A stretch of DNA of 7,943 nucleotides from an uncultured Alistipes sp. GTDB taxonomy: Bacteria > Bacteroidota > Bacteroidia > Bacteroidales > Rikenellaceae. The position numbers and the translations under genes were made by a program. The notes below the pieces were generated by a model. It searched no databases. It saw only the letters and a program-made list of their open reading frames with translations, and was not told the DNA's origin. The stretch is taken from assembly GCA_947178455.1 (NCBI GenBank), contig CAMWYI010000083.1, positions 1-7,943 on the forward strand, in the 5' to 3' direction. Positions 1-5,443 of the stretch are shown piece by piece; the stretch's first letter is position 1; each line of letters starts with the position of its first letter.

Positions 1-39
1 CAACCGCCCTTCGCGCTTAAAACCGCTTTCTTAAAGCGG
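1..39 (-). repeat. 39-bp terminator repeat, copy 1
   Basis: Plus-strand layout: CAACCGCCC, three variable bases, GCGCTTAAAA, then stem-CTT-stem. It matches copy 3 at 33 of 39 positions and copy 2 at 30 of 39, with no gaps; most differences are paired changes in the stem. The copy starts at base 1, so any further conserved sequence to its left is cut off by the window edge. An alternative pairing, AACCGCC (2-8) with GGCGGTT (38-44), overlaps the inner stem and would compete with it. Confidence 0.8.
13..39 (-). terminator. Intrinsic terminator of efp
   Basis: On the minus strand a perfect 7-bp stem (CCGCTTT/AAAGCGG) with an AAG loop begins 3 nt after the efp stop codon and runs straight into TTTTAAGCGC. 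The T run is short (four), but the position and form fit Rho-independent termination. It is the structured half of a 39-bp repeat seen twice more in the window. Confidence 0.75.
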
Positions 40-42
40 CGG

Positions 43-630
43 TTATTTGATGCGCTCGTAGTATTCGCGCGTGCGGGTGTCGACGCGGATTTTGTCGCCC
101 GTGTTGATGAACAGCGGCACGCGAATCGTCGCACCGTCGGGGGCCGTTGCCGAATTGACCGTAGCGGGTTTCAGCGAGTTGGTCGAAGCCGTATCGCCCT
201 TGATGCCCGGCTCGGTGTAGATGACCTCCATGTCCACGATGGGCGGAAGCTCGGCCGACAGAACGGTCTCTTTTTCGGTGTGGAACATCACCTCGACCAC
301 TTGACCGTCGGTAATCAGGTCGTAGTTGTTGATGAGGTTCTTGTCGATGTTGATTTCCTCGAACGTTTCGGTGTGCATGAAGTGCGCACCGAGGTCGTCC
401 TCGTAGGTGAACTGATAGGGGCGACGCTCCACGCGCACCTGTTCGATTTTCTGACCTACGGACGAGAACGTGTTTTCGAGCACGCGGCCGTTTTCGAGAT
501 TTTTGAGTTTCGAGCGGACGAATGCAGGGCCTTTGCCCGGTTTGCAGTGCTGGAAATCGACTACCAAAAAGGTTTTGCCGTCCATTTCGATGCACATGCC
601 GATTTTGATGTCAGCAGCAGTAATAGTCAT
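43..630 (-). CDS. efp: Translation elongation factor P (EF-P)
   Basis: EF-P binds between the ribosomal P and E sites and relieves stalling on polyproline stretches. The 195-residue product has the three-barrel EF-P layout: a KOW-like N-terminal domain (about 1-65), a first OB domain (about 66-128) and a C-terminal OB domain (about 129-195) carrying the family signature around GDTASTNSLKPATV and ending in RTREYYERIK. The loop that reaches the peptidyl-transfer centre reads CKPGKGPAFVR at 29-39, so the tip residue is Lys33, equivalent to the modified lysine of E. coli EF-P; no modification enzyme is visible here. The frame is open upstream to 867, but a strong promoter at 663-694 lies inside that extension, so the ATG at 628-630 is the true start, behind an A-rich leader. 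A hairpin terminator follows the TAA by 3 nt, and the gene appears to be transcribed alone. Identification is very secure. Confidence 0.97.
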   Translation of the reverse strand: MTITAADIKIGMCIEMDGKTFLVVDFQHCKPGKGPAFVRSKLKNLENGRVLENTFSSVGQKIEQVRVERRPYQFTYEDDLGAHFMHTETFEEINIDKNLINNYDLITDGQVVEVMFHTEKETVLSAELPPIVDMEVIYTEPGIKGDTASTNSLKPATVNSATAPDGATIRVPLFINTGDKIRVDTRTREYYERIK

Positions 631-662
631 AATATCTGTTGTTTTTGGTTTTTTCTCGGAGC

Positions 663-694
663 CAAAGATACGAAAAGCCGAATAGAATGCCAAA
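663..694 (-). promoter_or_regulatory. Bacteroidota-type promoter of efp
   Basis: The minus strand carries TTTG (691-694), a 20-nt spacer and TATCTTTG (663-670). Both boxes match the Bacteroidota primary sigma consensus (TTTG, 19-21 nt, TAnnTTTG) at every defined position. Transcription should start a few bases left of 663, giving a leader of about 25-30 nt rich in A and without a Shine-Dalgarno sequence. The stretch around the -7 box closely matches that of the ROK kinase promoter. Confidence 0.88.
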
Positions 695-725
695 TTTATT
701 CGCGCGAAAGACGGCCGGTCGGCTT

Positions 726-822
726 CGCAAATTACTATCGTTTGCGGGTCGAAGACTGCGGAGGTCGCCAACGGCGGGCCTCCGCTGGCGGAGGCTGCGG
801 CCCGCGCGGCTCGTAGAGCCGC
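726..822. other. Cluster of nested inverted repeats between ung and efp
   Basis: The spacer between the ung terminator and the efp promoter holds no credible gene but several dyads: CGCAAA/TTTGCG (726-731 and 741-746); GCGGAGG/CCTCCGC (758-764 and 779-785) with an inner CGCC-AAC-GGCG; GCCTCCGC/GCGGAGGC (778-785 and 788-795); an outer GCGGGC/GCCCGC (774-779 and 800-805); and GCGGCTC-GTA-GAGCCGC (806-822). The segment 779-785 can pair to its left or its right but not both. Whether it is transcribed is unknown; it lies upstream of the efp promoter, so it could instead be a dyad-rich repeat or a protein-binding region. Confidence 0.6.
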
Positions 823-824
823 AG

Positions 825-903
825 TTATAAAACCGCGACGGCGCAGCAACCTTGCGATGTCCCACAACCACCCGTTGCGCTTAAAACCCCGCTCTTAGCG
901 GGG
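825..903 (-). repeat. Extended terminator repeat, copy 2
   Basis: This is the 39-bp element (865-903) with more conserved sequence on its left: TTATAAAA (825-832), ACGGCGCAG (838-846) and a small dyad GCAA-CC-TTGC (846-855). Bases 838-903 align without gaps to 7750-7815 with 51 of 66 identical. The dyad changes in a paired way: GCAA/TTGC here, GGAA/TTCC in copy 3. Confidence 0.78.
877..903 (-). terminator. Intrinsic terminator of ung
   Basis: Minus strand: a perfect 7-bp GC-rich stem (CCCCGCT/AGCGGGG, 887-893 and 897-903) with an AAG loop starts 2 nt after the ung TAA and is followed by TTTTAAGCGC. It has the same form as the efp terminator with a different stem sequence, and probably ends a YihY-ung transcript. 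Confidence 0.8.
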
Positions 904-905
904 CG

Positions 906-1568
906 TTACCATATGATCGGTTCTTTGCCGACGCTTTGCAGATAGGCATTGGCCTGCGAGAAGTGGCGGCAGCCGAAAAATCCGCGATAGACCGACAGCG
1001 GCGACGGATGAACGGCTTTCAGGATGCAGTTGCGCTGCGGGTCGGCAATGGCGCCTTTGCGTTGGGCATAGGAGCCCCACAGCATGTAGACGATGCCCTG
1101 CTTGCGCTCGTTGATAGCCCGCACGACCGCATCGGTGAAGGTCTCCCAGCCATGTCCGGCATGCGAGGCGGCTTCGTGCGCCCGCACGGTCAGTACGGCG
1201 TTGAGCAGCAGCACCCCCTGCTCGGCCCAGCGGTCGAGGTTGCCCGTCGGTGGAACGGGCGTACCCGTGTCGTCGTGCACCTCTTGGAAGATGTTTTGCA
1301 GCGACGGCGGAAACGGCACCCCGTCGCCGACCGAAAAACAGAGCCCGTTGGCCTGTCCGGGACCGTGATAGGGGTCTTGGCCGATGATGACGACTTTGAG
1401 CCGCTCGAACGGACATTTGTCGAATGCGCGGAAGATGTTGCTGCCGCGCGGAAAGATGCGGCGGGTGGCATACTCCTGCCGCAAGAATCGGGTCAGCTCG
1501 TCGAAGTAGGGTTTCTCGAATTCGGGAGCTAGCAGCGGTTTCCAGTCGGCAGCGATTTTTACGTCCAT
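906..1568 (-). CDS. ung: Uracil-DNA glycosylase, family 1
   Basis: Ung removes uracil from DNA after cytosine deamination or dUTP misincorporation, leaving an abasic site for base-excision repair. The 220-residue product is about the length of E. coli Ung (229) and has all family-1 motifs: GQDPYHG at 63-69, with Asp65 as the water-activating residue; PFPPSLQNIF at 85-94; LLNAVLTVR at 121-129, with Asn123 positioned to read uracil; and the leucine-loop motif HPSPLS at 187-192, with His187 as the catalytic histidine. The ATG follows an A/T-rich leader without a Shine-Dalgarno sequence. The gene starts 45 nt after the upstream membrane-protein gene. No TAnnTTTG box is visible in that gap, so it is probably co-transcribed from the 3016-3047 promoter. 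A hairpin terminator follows immediately. The call is secure. Confidence 0.97.
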   Translation of the reverse strand: MDVKIAADWKPLLAPEFEKPYFDELTRFLRQEYATRRIFPRGSNIFRAFDKCPFERLKVVIIGQDPYHGPGQANGLCFSVGDGVPFPPSLQNIFQEVHDDTGTPVPPTGNLDRWAEQGVLLLNAVLTVRAHEAASHAGHGWETFTDAVVRAINERKQGIVYMLWGSYAQRKGAIADPQRNCILKAVHPSPLSVYRGFFGCRHFSQANAYLQSVGKEPIIW

Positions 1569-1589
1569 ATTTTTATTTAGTTTGTTTAG

Positions 1590-1615
1590 AGCGTCCGAAT
1601 GTTGAGGGAGACGCT
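1590..1615 (-). other. Hairpin between the YihY-type gene and ung
   Basis: AGCGTC (1590-1595) and GACGCT (1610-1615) form a perfect 6-bp dyad around a 14-nt loop. It overlaps the stop codon of the upstream gene and sits 21 nt before the ung ATG. On the minus strand it is followed by A-rich sequence and not a T run, so it is a poor terminator. It could be an mRNA processing or stability element inside a two-gene transcript, or chance. Confidence 0.35.
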
Positions 1616-2951
1616 ATAATAAATCGGTCAGCGGCACGTTTTCCTGCGAGTCACGCGCGCTGCGTTTCAACCGTTCCAGTTCGCAGTCCACGCGCGCGAG
1701 GTCGGGCGTCGCTGCGAAATCGAAGTGCAGCTGGCCGCAGTGTTCCACCGCTTCGAGTATGCCGTAGACCGTCAGGGTCGCGATGTCGTGGGCCGGCGAG
1801 TAGGCCACTTCGCGGTCGCCGTCGCCGCTGCGCACGGCGATGAGTTGCCCCGCCTGCACGAGCTGGAACAGCACGTCGTTGACGATGCGGGTCGGCAGTC
1901 CGAGCCGGTCGCGGATTGCGTCGGCCGGATAGGCGCCGCCCTCGTCGCGGAAGTGGCGCACGACCAGCACCATCGCCGCCAGCAGGACTTTGCGCCGCTG
2001 GTCGTAGCTGATGAAGAGCGATTCGCGTTCTTCGCCGAAGCGGGCCACGTTCTGATAGGCGAACGACAGCTCGCCGCCGAACAGCAGAATCTGCCACGAC
2101 GTCTGCAACCACACGAGCAGCAGCGGCAGGGCCACGAAACTGCCGTAAATGGCGTTGTACGAGGTCATCCAGCGTTGCAGGTAGACGTAGCCCCACTGGA
2201 ACGACAGGAAAAACGTGCCCGCCACCATGCCGGCCGTCAGGGCGCTCGTAAAACGCACTTTGGCGTTGGGGATAATCATGTATAACAGCGTGAACATCAC
2301 CCAGATGACCACGAGCGACGCCAGCCGCGACAGCACGACGAAATACCAGTCGCCGCGCACGCCCCACAGCTCCTGCGCATAGTTGCCCACAGCGTTGGCC
2401 ACGATCCACAGAATCGGCACGATGAGCACGACGGCGATGTAGTCGGTGTACTGGCGGGTGATGCTGCGTTCGACCTTGACCTCCCAAATGTTGTTGAAGG
2501 CGTTTTCGATAGAGCTGAATACCTTGATGACGGCCCAAAACAGAGTCAGCAGGGCGACCGTCGCCACAAGTCCGCCCTGCGTCCGGGCGAGCGCCCGCTC
2601 GGCGAATCCGACCAAATAGTCGACGATTTCGGGGTTCTGCGGAAAAAGTCCGTAGAGGTTGTCTATCAGCCGGTCGGCCAAACCGAATCCTTTGACAATA
2701 GCGAAGACGACAGCGATGATAGGCACCAGCGACATCAGGGTGTAGAACGTCAGGGCGGCCGACCGAATCATCGTGCCGTGCTCGACCAGTCCGCGTGCCG
2801 TGTAGAACAGCAGCCGGTACTGCCGCACGAACCACCGCGTCACCGGATTGTGCCATTCGTGCAGGTCGAGGCGGAAAATCGTGTCGGTGAAAAAGACGAA
2901 CAGTTTTTTGAAATTCAACATATTGCGAACCGAGTCATGGAATTTCGGCAT
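1614..2951 (-). CDS. YihY/BrkB family inner-membrane protein with C-terminal helical domain
   Basis: The 445-residue protein belongs to the YihY/BrkB family, once mislabelled ribonuclease BN; its molecular function is not settled. After a soluble N-terminus (1-60) there are six likely membrane segments at about 64-88, 127-146, 170-188, 203-226, 234-256 and 272-297. Family stretches are visible at 65-80 (SAALTFYTLMSLVPII) and 266-300 (YNAIYGSFVALPLLLV onwards, ending GGELSFAYQN). The tail (about 310-445) is soluble; residues 320-375 look like a winged-helix fold (YPADAIRDRLGLPTRIVNDV followed by a hydrophobic helix and AGQLIAV). The ATG at 2949-2951 is preferred because a promoter and a roughly 60-nt leader precede it; Met11 is an alternative start. 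The gene is first in a probable two-gene unit with ung, with which no functional link is evident. The family is secure, the function is not. Confidence 0.9.
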   Translation of the reverse strand: MPKFHDSVRNMLNFKKLFVFFTDTIFRLDLHEWHNPVTRWFVRQYRLLFYTARGLVEHGTMIRSAALTFYTLMSLVPIIAVVFAIVKGFGLADRLIDNLYGLFPQNPEIVDYLVGFAERALARTQGGLVATVALLTLFWAVIKVFSSIENAFNNIWEVKVERSITRQYTDYIAVVLIVPILWIVANAVGNYAQELWGVRGDWYFVVLSRLASLVVIWVMFTLLYMIIPNAKVRFTSALTAGMVAGTFFLSFQWGYVYLQRWMTSYNAIYGSFVALPLLLVWLQTSWQILLFGGELSFAYQNVARFGEERESLFISYDQRRKVLLAAMVLVVRHFRDEGGAYPADAIRDRLGLPTRIVNDVLFQLVQAGQLIAVRSGDGDREVAYSPAHDIATLTVYGILEAVEHCGQLHFDFAATPDLARVDCELERLKRSARDSQENVPLTDLL

Positions 2952-2956
2952 GGATA

Positions 2957-2994
2957 TACGCCGATTCGCTCGGTCGGGAGCGGGATTCGGCGTA
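2957..2994 (-). promoter_or_regulatory. Imperfect hairpin in the leader of the YihY-type gene
   Basis: TACGCCGA (2957-2964) pairs with TCGGCGTA (2987-2994), and GCTC (2968-2971) pairs with GAGC (2978-2981) across an internal loop, closing a 6-nt loop. The structure lies between the 3016-3047 promoter and the ATG, ending 5 nt before the start codon in RNA order, so it would fold close to the translation start. No T run follows, so it is not a standard terminator. A translational control element or a weak 3' end for the methyltransferase transcript are both possible. Confidence 0.5.
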
Positions 2995-3012
2995 CAAGGA
3001 TGCCTGAATTTT

Positions 3013-4170
3013 TTACAAATGTAACGATTTCAGCCGGATAACCCAATACTCCGTGCCGATTTTCGTGCAGGCCAGCCGCAGGTCGTTGCCCGCGCGCAGC
3101 CCCAACCGGCGCATCGTCTCTTCTTGCGCAATCGGGAAATCTCGTTTTATCAAGTCGGTCGGGGTTCCGCCGAACCGCTTTTTCAGCTTGCGCGGCTCGT
3201 AGGGCATGAACTCCTCGACAGGCAGCAGCCGCACCAGCGGGTCGTCGAATGGTTCGGCGGCGAATCCGAAGCCGTTGTCGCTCCATGCGTCAGCTTTTCC
3301 GGCCAGCCGCAAGCGGGCGAGACGGGCTTTGCGCAGGGCGACGTCGGGAACGGCCAGCCACCGGTAGCGCGACGGCTCGAAGCGTTGAGGCGGGGGCGGA
3401 ACGGGGGCGTCCCACTGCGCGGCGAAACTGCCGCGACCGACCGCCGTGGCGATTACCTGCGGTGCCGCTTCGTCGGCATAGACCACCACCTCCTTGCATT
3501 CGTCGCCGACCGAGAGTACCTCGACGCGGCACGGCCCGAAGATGCGGGGCGCCTCGTCGATGTCGAACAGCGGCGAATTTTTCACACAGAGTTTCGGGGC
3601 CACTGCCCGCAACTGCGGCAGCAGTGCCACCACGTCGGGCGAGCAATCCTCCATGCGCACTAATTTCCGGCCGTCGGCGCTGCGGCGGTCGGGGTCGGCG
3701 TAAATCCAGTCGAACGATAGGCCGTCGCGTTGCAGGAAATCTTCTGCCGCGCTGTTCACTACCTCGATATTCGTAATCCCCAATCGCGAAAAATTCTCTG
3801 CGGCAACGGCGGCCAGCACGGGGTCGCGTTCGAGGGTCGTCACGCGGCGGAACCGGCGGCTCAACGCCCACGCATCGACGCCCAATCCGCACGTGAGGTC
3901 GAGCACCGTTTCGCCCTCGATGCGCTTGCAGCACGCACAGACCTCGCTCGACGCCTGCTCGAACGCGCGCGGCGGAAAGATGCAACCGACCGCTGCGAAC
4001 GACGGCAGTTTGTGTCGGGCGCGCTGGCGGTATTTCACCTGCGTGGCGACCAAGCGGGCATGGGGCACATGCGCGTCGAGCGCAACCTCCAACGGGTCGC
4101 GCTCGCAAGCCTCGTCGATTGCCTGCCGCACGGCGGGCGACGACAGCAGTCGCAATTCTTCGGAATCCAT
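3013..4170 (-). CDS. Class I SAM-dependent methyltransferase with THUMP-like C-terminal domain
   Basis: This 385-residue protein is a Rossmann-fold methyltransferase of a type common in Bacteroidota. Residues 1-85 form an N-terminal module with a cysteine group (CACCK, 78-82). SAM motif I is VLDLTCGLGVDA (89-100), the acidic motif II residue is Glu114 in TTLERD, and motif IV is WIYADPDRRS (155-164), where an Asp-Pro pair replaces the common (D/N)PPY. Further fold stretches include CVKNSPLFDID (195-205). The tail (about 310-383) resembles the THUMP-like domain seen with these enzymes, with PYEPRKLKKRFGG at 323-335 and a closing TEYWVIRL strand, which points to an RNA substrate. The substrate itself is not known to me. 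The gene begins 57 nt after the ROK kinase stop with no promoter in the gap, so the two are probably co-transcribed. Family confident, target unassigned. Confidence 0.88.
   Translation of the reverse strand: MDSEELRLLSSPAVRQAIDEACERDPLEVALDAHVPHARLVATQVKYRQRARHKLPSFAAVGCIFPPRAFEQASSEVCACCKRIEGETVLDLTCGLGVDAWALSRRFRRVTTLERDPVLAAVAAENFSRLGITNIEVVNSAAEDFLQRDGLSFDWIYADPDRRSADGRKLVRMEDCSPDVVALLPQLRAVAPKLCVKNSPLFDIDEAPRIFGPCRVEVLSVGDECKEVVVYADEAAPQVIATAVGRGSFAAQWDAPVPPPPQRFEPSRYRWLAVPDVALRKARLARLRLAGKADAWSDNGFGFAAEPFDDPLVRLLPVEEFMPYEPRKLKKRFGGTPTDLIKRDFPIAQEETMRRLGLRAGNDLRLACTKIGTEYWVIRLKSLHL
3016..3047 (-). promoter_or_regulatory. Bacteroidota-type promoter of the YihY-ung unit
   Basis: Minus strand: ATTG (3044-3047), a 20-nt spacer and TACATTTG (3016-3023). 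The -7 box fits TAnnTTTG fully and the -33 box has one mismatch. The promoter overlaps the last codons of the methyltransferase gene, whose stop codon is at 3013-3015. Confidence 0.72.
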
Positions 4171-4227
4171 CGTTTTTGCGGGGCGTCCGGTCGGGTTCCG
4201 GCCGCCAGTGCCGATTCCCGCGCTTGC

Positions 4228-5232
4228 TTAATGGGAATTTTTCTGCCAGATGAGGGCCGAAGCGCCGAGAATCGCGGCGTTTTTGCCTTGAATGCCGCTC
4301 GGCAACAGTTTGACCTTGTTCTTGAAGACCGACAGCATGTTCTCCTCCATGTACCACTGCGTGGGCTCGAAAATCAGCTTGCCGGCTTTCGACAGCCCGC
4401 CGAAGAGGAAAATCGCTTCGGGCGACGTAACTGTCACGGCATCGGCCAGCGCACGGCCCAGCATCTCGCCCGTGAAGCGGAAAGCCTCCAACGCAATGGG
4501 GTCGCCCTGCTCGGCGGCGGCCGACACCATCGAAGCGTCGAAATCGTCAAACGCGATGCTGCGCAGTTTGCTGGGTTCGTTCATCTTGGCCATCAGCTCG
4601 AAAACCGTGCGTTTGATGCCGGTCGCCGACACATAGGTCTCCAAGCAGCCGCGCCGTCCGCAGCCGCATTCGCGGCCGTTGCGTTCGGCGCACACGTGGC
4701 CGAACTCGCCCGCGAAACCGTCGTGGCCGTAAATCAACTCGCCGTTGGCCACGAATCCCGAACCGAGCCCCGTGCCGAGCGTAATCATGATGAAGTCGCG
4801 CATGCCTTTGGCATTGCCGTAAATCATTTCGCCGATGGTGGCGGCGTTGGCGTCGTTCGTGACGAGCACCTGCTTGTCTTGGAACCGGCGGGCGATGTCG
4901 GCCGCCAGCGGGAAGATGCGGCGGGCCGGGTCGGGATTCGTCTCGTCGGTGCGGAATCGCCACAGATTGGCCGGAATTTCGATAGTGCCTTTATGAAAAT
5001 TGGCGTTGGGCGCGCCGATGCCGATACCGACCAGCTCGTAGTCGAACGACAGGCTGTCGGCCAGCGTGAGCATCGACTGGCACAAATCCTCGACGTAGGC
5101 GGGATAGTCCTCCACATAGGGATATTTTTTGGTCGAGATGACCGATTCGGCGTACAGGTCGCCGTTCTCGTCCACGAGTCCGAATGCGGTGTTGATGCCG
5201 CCGATGTCGACGCCGATAGCTAATTTTTTCAT
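4228..5232 (-). CDS. ROK family sugar kinase (glucokinase/hexokinase type)
   Basis: The product (334 residues) should phosphorylate a hexose with ATP in the cytoplasm; Bacteroides ROK kinases such as RokA act on glucose and related sugars, but the exact substrate here is inferred. The phosphate-binding loop is GVDIGGINTAFG (7-18). TNDANAAT (125-132) supplies the catalytic Asp127. LGTGLGSGF (152-160) is the second ATP-site glycine loop. GEFGHV (175-180) supplies Glu176 and the metal ligand His179. CGCGRRGCLE (189-198) contributes zinc-binding Cys189, Cys191 and Cys196 plus the sugar-contacting Glu198. No DNA-binding N-terminus is present, so this is a kinase and not a ROK repressor. The start at 5230-5232 has a promoter about 50 nt upstream. 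The gene heads a likely unit with the methyltransferase and diverges from the prenyl synthase. Confidence 0.94.
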   Translation of the reverse strand: MKKLAIGVDIGGINTAFGLVDENGDLYAESVISTKKYPYVEDYPAYVEDLCQSMLTLADSLSFDYELVGIGIGAPNANFHKGTIEIPANLWRFRTDETNPDPARRIFPLAADIARRFQDKQVLVTNDANAATIGEMIYGNAKGMRDFIMITLGTGLGSGFVANGELIYGHDGFAGEFGHVCAERNGRECGCGRRGCLETYVSATGIKRTVFELMAKMNEPSKLRSIAFDDFDASMVSAAAEQGDPIALEAFRFTGEMLGRALADAVTVTSPEAIFLFGGLSKAGKLIFEPTQWYMEENMLSVFKNKVKLLPSGIQGKNAAILGASALIWQKNSH

Positions 5233-5279
5233 CCTTTTATTAGTTTTTTGATTATGTGCTGATGTATGTTTGGCAAAGC

Positions 5280-5311
5280 CAAAGTTACGAAAAATTCGCT
5301 AACCTCGAAGT
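5280..5311 (-). promoter_or_regulatory. Promoter of the ROK kinase unit
   Basis: TAACTTTG on the minus strand (5280-5287) is a full match to the Bacteroidota -7 box. The -33 region (about 5307-5311) is poor: CTTC or ACTT at 19-20 nt spacing. The flanks TTTTCG and GGCT around the -7 box are shared with the efp promoter, which supports the call. The leader is about 45 nt, A/T-rich, and ends TAATAAAAGG at the ATG; that AAAGG is too close to the start to act as a Shine-Dalgarno sequence. Confidence 0.68.
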
Positions 5312-5326
5312 TTTTTGCTAATTTTG
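5295..5326 (+). promoter_or_regulatory. Divergent promoter of the prenyl synthase-U32 unit
   Basis: Plus strand: TTCG (5295-5298), a 20-nt spacer and TAATTTTG (5319-5326). The -7 box is a full match and the -33 box has one mismatch. Its -33 and spacer overlap the upstream part of the ROK kinase promoter. It predicts a long leader of about 110 nt (roughly 5333-5443). Confidence 0.68.
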
Positions 5327-5392
5327 GGTGCTGTAAAATACGGTCGGAAGCGACGACGACGGGCTGAACCGCAAAGCGGGCTGCCGCGTTGA

Positions 5393-5443
5393 ACGACGCA
5401 GGAACATTCCGAATCCGCACAATCCTACATCGCGCTGATAAAA
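5393..5443 (+). repeat. Possible degenerate relative of the terminator repeat in a leader
   Basis: ACGACGCAGGAACATTCCGA (5393-5412) resembles ACGGCGCAGGAACGTTCCGA in copy 3 (18 of 20), including the GGAA/TTCC dyad. Weaker similarity continues to CGCGCTGATAAAA (5431-5443), compared with CGCGCTTAAAA. The stem-loop is absent; the ATG of the prenyl synthase stands where it would be. It may be a decayed copy or a chance match. Confidence 0.35.

Noticed and set aside
631..867. N-terminal extension of EF-P by 79 residues
   Set aside because: The efp promoter (663-694) and part of the hairpin cluster lie inside it, the translation is low-complexity Ala/Arg, and EF-P proteins start at the residue encoded at 628-630.
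1569..1613. Independent promoter for ung
   Set aside because: The 45-nt gap is A/T-rich but contains no TAnnTTTG box on the minus strand, so co-transcription with the upstream gene is simpler.
3730..5223. 497-codon open frame on the plus strand across the ROK kinase and part of the methyltransferase
   Set aside because: It mirrors two clear minus-strand genes, has no recognisable motif and no promoter at its start.
5233..5443. Riboswitch in the roughly 110-nt leader of the prenyl synthase
   Set aside because: Only short stems (for example CCGC-AAA-GCGG) were found, and no conserved riboswitch core was recognised.
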